The notes under the pieces were generated by a model that had not been told where the DNA came from, did no database searches, and was given only the letters and a program-made list of their open reading frames with translations. Both the position numbers and the translations under genes were made by a program. This document shows, piece by piece, positions 1 to 5,824 of a stretch of 13,668 bases of DNA (within the stretch, counting starts at the first letter, position 1; each line of letters starts with the position of its first letter). The stretch comes from WS-2 sp964650245 (lineage in GTDB: Bacteria; Eisenbacteria; RBG-16-71-46): positions 1 through 13,668 of the forward strand of contig CAZYQK010000088.1 of the NCBI GenBank assembly GCA_964650245.1. Reading direction: 5' to 3'.

Positions 1-395
1 GCGGCGCGGGGCGCGAGGCGCGCCGCCGGCGCGGGCGCGGTCACGAGCCCGGGCCGGAGCAGCGTCCACACCGCTCCCGCCGACACCAGCATGAGGGCGA
101 GCCCGGCGGCTGCAAGCTGCGGCAGCGAGAGCGAGAGTCGCCATTCGAGCTGCGCGCGGCGCGGGCGGGTCTGGGCGGACCGCGGCCCCAGCCGCGCCTC
201 GATCGCGGGCCACAGATCCCGCTCGGGGGCCGGCGACTCGAGCGACCGCGCGCGCGCCTCGACCGCACGCAGTTCCTCCAGCGTGCGCGCGCACTCGGGG
301 CACCGCGCGATGTGGACTTCGAGCTTGCGACGCGTCGCGGGCTCCAGCTCCGCGTCCAGAAATTCCGACAGTCGTTCGGTCCAGCGGTCGGTCAT
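1..395 (-). CDS. Anti-sigma factor with zinc-finger (ZAS/zf-HC2) domain, partial (C-terminus off the left edge)
   Basis: Regulator predicted to hold the neighbouring ECF sigma factor inactive at the inner membrane. The 131 readable residues open with MTDRWTERLSEFLDAELEP, the usual start of zf-HC2 anti-sigma domains. The zinc-binding signature H28-x3-C32-x2-C35 (HIARCPEC) follows. A charged helical stretch runs to about residue 85 and one hydrophobic segment, about residues 91-113, looks like a single membrane helix, giving a cytoplasmic N-terminus and an external C-terminus. The Ala/Pro-rich sequence beyond it continues past base 1 with no stop, so the sensor part is unseen. The ATG lies only 4 bases after the sigma stop codon, and GGAGG inside the end of the sigma gene serves as its ribosome site, so the two are co-transcribed and probably translationally coupled. 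The stimulus cannot be told from this sequence. Confidence 0.88.
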   Translation of the reverse strand, partial: MTDRWTERLSEFLDAELEPATRRKLEVHIARCPECARTLEELRAVEARARSLESPAPERDLWPAIEARLGPRSAQTRPRRAQLEWRLSLSLPQLAAAGLALMLVSAGAVWTLLRPGLVTAPAPAARLAPRA

Positions 396-399
396 CGCG

Positions 400-984
400 T
401 CACTCCGCCTCCGCGCCCAGGTGCCGGCGCAGCAACATGCGCGCCCGATGGAGCTGGGCCTTCGAGGTCCCCGCCGTCACCCGCATGACGGCGGCGATCT
501 CCCTGTGCCTGTAGCCCTCGACGTCGTGCAGAACGAACACCGCGCGCGCTCCTTCCGGAAGCCGCCGGATGGCCGATTCGAAGTCCATCCCCAGAACGGA
601 GGAGGCCGGGGGTGCCGGCGCGAGCTCGAGCGCGACCGGGTCGTCGGCTAGACGGCGCCGCCGCACCGCATGCCAGGCCCTGCGACTCAGGATGACGTTG
701 ACCGCGAGGCGGTGGAGCCATGTGCTGAACGCCGCTTTCCCCTGAAAAGTCCCGAGCTTTTCCCACGCCCGGACGAACACGTCCTGAGTGATCTCGACCG
801 CCTCGTCGCGCCCCGTGAGCCGCCAGGCCAGGGCATGCACCCGGCCCACGTTCCGGCGATAGAGCCGCTCGAAGGCAAGCCGGTCCCCGGCGACGGCGAG
901 TGAGACGTCGCCCGCATCCGTGCCCGCCGGAGGCGAAGCAGGATCGCTGCCTGGACTCGTCACCCCGGGGCCCGAGTGCTCCAT
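400..984 (-). CDS. ECF-family RNA polymerase sigma factor (sigma-70 family, group 4)
   Basis: Directs RNA polymerase to a small regulon, probably on release from the adjacent anti-sigma factor. From the ATG at 984 it has 194 residues, normal for ECF sigmas. Region 2 spans about residues 36-100: AFERLYRRNVGRVHALAWRL, then a DVFVRAWEKLGTF core (helix contacting the -10 element) and FSTWLHRLAVNVI. Region 4 spans about 137-190: IRRLPEGARAVFVLHDVEGY, then REIAAVMRVT and SKAQLHRARMLLRR, the helix-turn-helix for the -35 element. A Pro/Ala-rich linker joins them and there is no sigma 1.1 or region 3. The frame stays open to about 1314, but sequence before residue 1 is Gly/Pro/Arg-rich and unlike the family. 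An ATG at 1050 would add 22 residues; neither start has a clear Shine-Dalgarno, so the start is uncertain. Transcribed ahead of the anti-sigma gene and divergently from the DUF4097 gene. Confidence 0.9.
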   Translation of the reverse strand: MEHSGPGVTSPGSDPASPPAGTDAGDVSLAVAGDRLAFERLYRRNVGRVHALAWRLTGRDEAVEITQDVFVRAWEKLGTFQGKAAFSTWLHRLAVNVILSRRAWHAVRRRRLADDPVALELAPAPPASSVLGMDFESAIRRLPEGARAVFVLHDVEGYRHREIAAVMRVTAGTSKAQLHRARMLLRRHLGAEAE

Positions 985-1337
985 GCGCCGGGTGAGACAG
1001 CGCGGCGCGGCAAATGGTTGAGATCGAGCAGCCTTGAGGGCGGGATTCATAGCGCCCGACGGTGGCGCTGTCCATCCGCCGCCCGCGGGGGCCGGCCGCG
1101 AAGGGCGGGCGGGGGCCGCCGCCGGGTCGTGGCGCCGCAAGCTCGGGAGGGATCCTGGCGCGGTTCCCGGGCTCGCGCGACCTCCGGTTCGGCCGTCCGA
1201 ACCCGTCGCCCCGGCCCAACCATCCGGGGGCGCGCCGTGTCTGATAAACGTGCCGGGCGGAAACCCATCTCCCCCGGCGGGCGTAGTGGACCTCAGTTTC
1301 GTCCGGGAACCCACCGATTTTCCGAGGAGCCCCCGTC
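985..1337. other. Divergent intergenic control region between sigma factor and DUF4097 gene
   Basis: These 353 bases hold no convincing gene. Frames that cross them give Gly/Pro/Arg-rich sequence with no family likeness. The 5' leaders of both divergent genes must lie here. On the plus strand GGAAAC (1259-1264) and CGTA (1282-1285) make an ECF-like promoter candidate, and GAGGAG (1324-1329), 8 bases before the ATG at 1338, is a good ribosome site. On the minus strand GGAACC (1167-1162) is followed 16 bases later by CGAG, a weaker candidate for the sigma gene itself. No intrinsic terminator or known riboswitch was recognised. Confidence 0.6.
1259..1285 (+). promoter_or_regulatory. Candidate ECF-sigma promoter for the DUF4097 gene
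   Basis: GGAAAC at 1259-1264 and CGTA at 1282-1285 are separated by 17 bases. Several ECF sigma groups use an AAC-containing -35 element with a CGT-type -10 element about 16-17 bases downstream. Transcription would begin near 1291, giving a leader of about 47 bases before the ATG at 1338, which has its own GAGGAG ribosome site. The adjacent divergent ECF sigma gene makes autogenous control of this region plausible. Short motifs like these arise by chance in GC-rich DNA, so this is a hypothesis. Confidence 0.3.
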
Positions 1338-2477
1338 ATGAAGAAGCTCCTGCCCTCCGGTTCTCCATTCGGCAGCCGGCTCGCGGCCGGCGCCCTGCTG
1401 CTCGCGCTGCTCATCGGGCTCCTAGCCCTCGCACTCGCGGCCGACGCCATGCTGCTCGCCATGGTGGCGACCGCGGCCGAGGTGCCTCCGCCGCCGGCCG
1501 AGCTTCACCGGCTGGCCGGCGAGGAGATCGCGATCTACGACCTGGCGGGCGAAGCGCGCCTCGAGCCCGGTTCCGGGCCCGAGGTCATCGTCACCGTCAC
1601 GCGCGGCGGCCGCGATGCCGGGCGCCTCCGGGTCGCGACCGGCCGCATCGCCAACATCCAGACCCTGCGTGTCACCTATCCCGGCAACCGCGTCGTCTAC
1701 GGCGCGCACGGCGGCTCGAGCAACCTCCGCGTGCGCGACGACGGCACGTTCGGCGACGAAGGCTTGCGGGAGTGGTTCGGGCCGGGGCGCCGCGTCACCA
1801 TCGCGGGCCGGGGGCCCGGCGTCGAAGCGCACGCCGACCTTGCGATCCAGGTCCCGCGCGGCCGCCATCTCACGCTGCACCTCGCGGTGGGGCGGGCGCA
1901 GATCACCAACGTGGACGGCAGGATCGCAGTGGTGGCCGCCTGCGCCGACGTGGCGGCGAGCGGCAGCCGCGGCGAGCTTTCGATCGATACCGGCTCGGGT
2001 GGGATCGAGGTCACGGGGGCCCAGGGCCGGATCGTGCTCGATACCGGCTCGGGCGACATCCGCGTGTCGGGGATCGGCGGCGAGCTCGCGATGGACACCG
2101 GTTCCGGCAGCATCGTCGGCTCGCGGCTCTCACTCGAGCGTCTGAGCGCCGATACCGGCTCCGGCGACATCGAGCTGAGCTCGGTGAGCACGTCCCGGGT
2201 GAATCTCGACACCGGGAGCGGCTCGGTGCTGCTGTCACTCACCGACGACGTGAGCGAGGTGAACGTGGACACCGGCTCCGGCGACATCACGCTGCGGATC
2301 CCGCCCGCGCTCGGCGCGACGCTCAGGGTCGAGACCGGAAGCGGCGGGGTGCGGACCGACGTGCCGCTGCGGCTGCTTCGCCGCGACGGCGATACGTTGG
2401 AAGGTGTCATCGGCGACGGACGCGGCCGGATCGCGCTAGAGACCGGATCGGGCAGCATCCGCCTGCTCGGACCGTGA
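1338..2477 (+). CDS. Exported DUF4097-family beta-strand repeat protein
   Basis: Envelope protein of unknown biochemical role; the family (DUF4097, 'putative adhesin') folds as a right-handed beta-solenoid-like repeat. The 379 residues open with basic MKKLL, then a long hydrophobic stretch at about 14-46 rich in Leu/Ala, ending near TAAEVPPPP: a signal peptide or N-terminal membrane anchor. Residues 50-200 are a beta-rich region with few repeats. From 215 on, eight copies of [D/E]TGSG[G/D/S][I/V] occur, with the Thr at 218, 236, 254, 273, 292, 312, 333 and 369. GAGGAG sits 8 bases before the ATG, supporting this start. The gene is divergent from an ECF sigma/anti-sigma pair, an arrangement suggesting the sigma factor controls it in response to envelope conditions. 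It ends 25 bases from a convergent gene, with no clear terminator between them. Confidence 0.85.
   Translation: MKKLLPSGSPFGSRLAAGALLLALLIGLLALALAADAMLLAMVATAAEVPPPPAELHRLAGEEIAIYDLAGEARLEPGSGPEVIVTVTRGGRDAGRLRVATGRIANIQTLRVTYPGNRVVYGAHGGSSNLRVRDDGTFGDEGLREWFGPGRRVTIAGRGPGVEAHADLAIQVPRGRHLTLHLAVGRAQITNVDGRIAVVAACADVAASGSRGELSIDTGSGGIEVTGAQGRIVLDTGSGDIRVSGIGGELAMDTGSGSIVGSRLSLERLSADTGSGDIELSSVSTSRVNLDTGSGSVLLSLTDDVSEVNVDTGSGDITLRIPPALGATLRVETGSGGVRTDVPLRLLRRDGDTLEGVIGDGRGRIALETGSGSIRLLGP
1980..2453 (+). repeat. Eight-copy in-frame TGSG repeat array inside the DUF4097 gene
   Basis: Short degenerate repeats built on 'gayaccggctcgggcgacatc'-like DNA encode DTGSGDI or close variants. Start-to-start spacing in residues is 18, 18, 19, 19, 20, 21 and 36, so each copy fits one rung of a beta-solenoid. 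The last gap is about twice a rung, with GDTLEG in between, as if one copy had decayed. DNA identity between copies is only partial, which fits old protein repeats rather than a recent tandem duplication. Confidence 0.85.
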
Positions 2478-2502
2478 GCACGGCGGCCGGGAGCCCCCGC
2501 GG

Positions 2503-2904
2503 TCAGCCCTCGATCGGGCGCGGCTCAATGCCGGGAATCCCCTCGACCGCGGGCGGATCCTCGAACACGACGCGGCGCTCGTGGCGCGGCGAAGCCCGAT
2601 AGCTGTGACCGGCGGGATCGCGGTCGAGGAATCCCTCGTCCACCATCGCCCGCCGCAGCGTCGCGCGATCGAGCTCGAGAAAGCGCCCCGGCCCCAGCAG
2701 GAAATCCGCGATCCGGGCGTTGGCCTCGATCTCGGTGAGCCGCTCGGTCTCGGAGAAGCGCCGCGCGATGGCGTGCAGCACGATCCACAGGTCGCGCTGC
2801 CGCCGCGGGAGCGCGTGGTTGAGCCCGCCCCGCGAGAGCAGCGCGCGAATGCGGCGCACGTACTCCTCGGCCGTGACCCGCTGCGGCTCGCGCTCCATTG
2901 CCAC
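2503..2904 (-). CDS. DUF2087-domain protein, possible transcription regulator
   Basis: Small soluble protein of 133 residues. Residues about 28-104 match the DUF2087 pattern: a basic lead (LPRRQRDLWIVLHAIARRF), then LTEIEANARIADFL where the family has its [Y/L]-[S/T]-E-x-E-x-N helix, then D79-x-LRR-x2-VDEGFLDRD and a glycine/tyrosine end (G99, Y102). In other proteins this domain often follows DNA-binding helix-turn-helix domains and resembles a winged helix, so DNA binding is possible but not shown. The GTG at 2904 shares its first base with the TAG stop of the upstream glycosidase (TAGTG), indicating translational coupling. An ATG at 2898 would drop two residues and has a GAGG about 10 bases upstream, so the exact start is unsettled. 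The C-terminal tail from about 105 is Pro/Glu-rich and probably disordered. Confidence 0.75.
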   Translation of the reverse strand: MAMEREPQRVTAEEYVRRIRALLSRGGLNHALPRRQRDLWIVLHAIARRFSETERLTEIEANARIADFLLGPGRFLELDRATLRRAMVDEGFLDRDPAGHSYRASPRHERRVVFEDPPAVEGIPGIEPRPIEG

Positions 2905-5639
2905 TAGGCCTCGCCGGATCGCGGCACGCCGGCGGCGTGCGGCGCCTCGGGATCACGCACGACCTCGCACGCGCCCGCCCGGTCCCGGGCCAGGTCCTCG
3001 ATCAGGCGCACCGCGAGCGCGGTCCATCCAGTCTGGTGCGAGGCTCCCACGCCGCGCCCGGTGTCGCCGTCGAAGTACTCGTGGAACAGCAGCAGGTCGC
3101 GCCACGCGGGATCCTCGGCGTAGCGGGCATCACCGCCGTGACACGGGCGGCGCCCCATCTCGTCGGGGAGGAACAGGCGTGACACCCGGAGCTTGAGCTC
3201 GCGCGCGACCTCGGACAGGTTCATGCGCTTCCCCGATCCGGTCGGGCACTCGATCTGGAAGCGGTCGCCGTAGAAATGGTGGTAGCGCTCGAGCGACTCG
3301 ATCAGCAGGAAGTTGAGCGGCAGCCACACCGGGCCGCGCCAGTTCGAATTCCCGCCGAACAGGCCGGTGGAGGACTCCGCCGGCTGGTACTCGACCCGGT
3401 ATTCGGCGCCGTCCGATTGCAGCACGAACGGCCGATCGCGATGGACGCGCGAAAGCGATCGCACGCCGTGAGGCGAGAGGAACTCGGCCTCGTCGAGCAC
3501 GTAGCGCAGCACGCGCTCGAGCCGCTCGCGCGATGGGATCGCCAGCAGCCGGTGCGCGTGCGCGTCGTCGGCCGGGCTGTCCATGTAGCTGATGTGGCGC
3601 GCCAGGTCGGGGCGGTTCTCCAGGAACCATCGGGTGCGCTTCGAGAACCCGGCGAGGCGTCCGATGACTTCCTCCTCCAGGTTCTCGACCGCGAACAGCG
3701 GAATGATTCCCACCATCGAGCGCAGCTTGAGCGGCAGCATGCGGCCGTCCACGTGCAGCTGGTCGTAGTAGAAGCCGTCGGCCTCATCCCACAGCCCGCT
3801 GCCGCCCAGCGCGTTCATGGCGTCGGTGATCGCGACGAAGTGCTCGAAGAACTTGCTCGCCACGTCCTCGTAGGCCGGATCCTCGCTCGCCAGCTCGAGC
3901 GCCATCGCCAGCATGGTCGAGCAGTAGAACGCCATCCACGCCGTGCCGTCGGCCTGCTCGAGGTGACCCCCGGTGGGGAGCGGCTTCGAGCGGTCGAACA
4001 CGCCGATGTTGTCGAGCCCCAGGAACCCGCCCGCGAACAGGTGGTTGCCCTCCAGGTCCTTGCGGTTCACCCACCAGGTGAAGTTGATAAGCAGCTTCTG
4101 GAACACGCGCTCGAGGAACACGCGGTCGCGCTTCCCGCGCGGGCCGCTCATCTTGTACACGCGCCAGCACGCCCAGGCGTGCACCGGCGGGTTGACGTCG
4201 TCCAGCGCGAACTCGTAGGCCGGCAGCTGGCCGTTCGGGTGCATGTACCACTCGCGCAGGAACAGCACGAGCTGCTGCCTGGCGAAGGTGGGGTCGATGG
4301 CCGCGAACGCGACCATGTGGAAGGCGAGATCCCAGGCCGCGTACCACGGGTACTCCCACTTGTCCGGCATCGAGATCACGTCGCGGTTGTGCAGGTGCAT
4401 CCAGTCGTGGTTGCGGCCCGTGAGCCGTTCGCGCGGCGGCGGCGGCTGGGCCGGATCGCCCTCGGCCCAGTGGCGCACGACGTAGTGGTAGAACTGCTTC
4501 GACCACAGCAGACCGGCATAGCCCTGACGCGCCACGCGGCGCTCCTCCTCGGTCGCGGCGTCGGGCAGCCTCGTGTCGTAGAACTCGTCGGCCTCGGCCT
4601 TGCGCTGCTCGAAGATCGCGTCGAACTCGCGGCCCAGCAGCGACGCGGCCGCTTCGCCCGCGGCGGCGAGGCGCAGTCGCACCGTGAAGCGGTCGCCGGC
4701 CGGCACCTCGACCCGGTAATAGGCCGCGGCTTTCGTCCCGACTCGTGCCGGGTTCACCGCCCCCGAGCGCCCGCGCACCACGTAGTCGTGGAACGCGTCC
4801 TTGGCGAAGGCCGGGCCGTTCGGGTCGCCGAACAGCCGCCCGGTGTTGGTCTCGTTCTCGGTGAAGAGCAGGGCGGCCGGGCGCCCGAACGGCCCGAGCC
4901 CCACTGCGAGCTTCATGCTGCCGAGCGTGGCGTGCTCGACGATCAGGGAGGAATCCGGCCCGCGCGCGATGCGCGGGCGCTGCCAGTAGCCCTCCCCGCT
5001 GCGGCCCCAGCTCCAGGTGTTGCGGAACCACAGGGTGGGCAGCAGGTGAAGGGACGCAGCCTCGGGCCCGCGATTCTCCACCGTGATCCGGATCAGGACG
5101 TCGTCGGGCGCCGACTTGGCGTACTCGGCCGTCACGTCGAAGTAGCGGTTTTCGTCGAACACGCCGGTGTCGGCCAGCTCGTACTCGGGTGCGCCCAGGC
5201 CCCGACGCGCGTTCTCCTCCACCAGCCGCGCGTACGGAAACTCCGCCTGCGGATACTTGTAGAGCGCCTTCATGTAGGAGTGGGTCGGCGTGGAGTCCAG
5301 GTAGTAGTAGCACTCCTTCACGTCCTCGCCGTGGTTGCCCTCGGGCCCGGCCAGCCCGAACAGGCGCTCCTTCAGGATCGGGTCGCGCCCGTTCCACAGC
5401 GCGAGCGCGAAGCACAGCCGGCACTCGCGGTCGCAGATCCCCAGCAGTCCGTCCTCGCCCCAGCGGTAGGCGCGGCTGCGCGCGTGATCGTGCGGCAGGT
5501 AGGCCCAGCAGTTGCCGTCCGCCGAGTAGTCCTCGCGCACCGTGCCCCACTGGCGCTCGGACAGATAGGGGCCCCAGCGCTTCCAGTTCTGCTCGCGCCG
5601 CGCGTCCTCGGCGAGGCGGGTGAGTTCGGCGCCGGTCAT
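2904..5639 (-). CDS. GH63/MGH1-like family glycoside hydrolase (annotated 'glucosidase' in relatives)
   Basis: Predicted (alpha/alpha)6-barrel glycosidase acting on an alpha-linked glucoside or mannosyl-type substrate; the true substrate is unknown. From the ATG at 5639 it has 911 residues, with GAGGG about 9 bases upstream. N-terminal residues 1-360 are a beta-rich region opening with WGPYLSERQWGTVREDYS and including GDGLLGICD-like and WFRNTWSWG stretches typical of this group. The catalytic barrel follows, with GRNHDWMHLHNRDVISMPDK (408-427), then YAAWDLAFH, where D437 is the likely general acid. GGNSNWRGPVW (762-772) and HEYFDG (853-858) follow, where E854 is the likely general base, then G-x-G-x2-HQTGW (to 872). 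Catalytic residues are assigned by analogy with GH63 enzymes such as YgjK. There is no signal peptide, so it is probably cytoplasmic. It is translationally coupled to the DUF2087 gene and divergent from the DUF5916 gene. Confidence 0.88.
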   Translation of the reverse strand: MTGAELTRLAEDARREQNWKRWGPYLSERQWGTVREDYSADGNCWAYLPHDHARSRAYRWGEDGLLGICDRECRLCFALALWNGRDPILKERLFGLAGPEGNHGEDVKECYYYLDSTPTHSYMKALYKYPQAEFPYARLVEENARRGLGAPEYELADTGVFDENRYFDVTAEYAKSAPDDVLIRITVENRGPEAASLHLLPTLWFRNTWSWGRSGEGYWQRPRIARGPDSSLIVEHATLGSMKLAVGLGPFGRPAALLFTENETNTGRLFGDPNGPAFAKDAFHDYVVRGRSGAVNPARVGTKAAAYYRVEVPAGDRFTVRLRLAAAGEAAASLLGREFDAIFEQRKAEADEFYDTRLPDAATEEERRVARQGYAGLLWSKQFYHYVVRHWAEGDPAQPPPPRERLTGRNHDWMHLHNRDVISMPDKWEYPWYAAWDLAFHMVAFAAIDPTFARQQLVLFLREWYMHPNGQLPAYEFALDDVNPPVHAWACWRVYKMSGPRGKRDRVFLERVFQKLLINFTWWVNRKDLEGNHLFAGGFLGLDNIGVFDRSKPLPTGGHLEQADGTAWMAFYCSTMLAMALELASEDPAYEDVASKFFEHFVAITDAMNALGGSGLWDEADGFYYDQLHVDGRMLPLKLRSMVGIIPLFAVENLEEEVIGRLAGFSKRTRWFLENRPDLARHISYMDSPADDAHAHRLLAIPSRERLERVLRYVLDEAEFLSPHGVRSLSRVHRDRPFVLQSDGAEYRVEYQPAESSTGLFGGNSNWRGPVWLPLNFLLIESLERYHHFYGDRFQIECPTGSGKRMNLSEVARELKLRVSRLFLPDEMGRRPCHGGDARYAEDPAWRDLLLFHEYFDGDTGRGVGASHQTGWTALAVRLIEDLARDRAGACEVVRDPEAPHAAGVPRSGEA

Positions 5640-5824
5640 CGCGTGTTGCCCTCGGTCGGGATTCCGCGGCGGGTCGCGGAGGCGGAAGACGCCGGCCCGC
5701 GCGGGGTGGCCATTTGAGCACCGCCCGCGTGCCGTGTCCATCGCACGAGACAGAGGCACGGATTTCGGGCTATCCTCGCGCGCTCCGTTCCATCCATCAC
5801 CCGACCCGAGGGAGCCCCCCACCC
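5640..5824. other. Divergent intergenic region between glycosidase and DUF5916 gene
   Basis: These 185 bases must contain the 5' signals of both divergent genes. I see a ribosome site for each gene at its ends but no convincing -35/-10 pair; TATCCT at 5771-5776 is a lone -10-like hexamer on the plus strand without a matching -35. No inverted repeat clear enough to call an operator was found. Confidence 0.5.
5808..5814 (+). promoter_or_regulatory. Ribosome binding site deciding a TTG start
   Basis: GAGGGAG lies 10 bases before TTG at 5825. It supports this start over an upstream in-frame TTG at 5714, which has no such site and would place 37 polar and Pro-rich residues ahead of a complete signal peptide. 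Confidence 0.65.

Noticed and set aside
1697..2458. Minus-strand frame with repeated PEPVS motifs
   Set aside because: It is the complement of the TGSG repeats of the DUF4097 gene, so its periodicity is inherited, and it has no start context.
1034..2602. 522-codon plus-strand frame overlapping the DUF4097 gene
   Set aside because: Extremely Arg/Pro/Ala-rich frame-shifted reading with no domain; the DUF4097 frame has a ribosome site and repeats.
3276..5717. 813-codon plus-strand open frame opposite the glycosidase
   Set aside because: Translation is rich in Arg/Val/His/Leu with no domain likeness; the minus-strand frame has clear GH motifs. Long antisense frames are expected in such GC-rich coding DNA.
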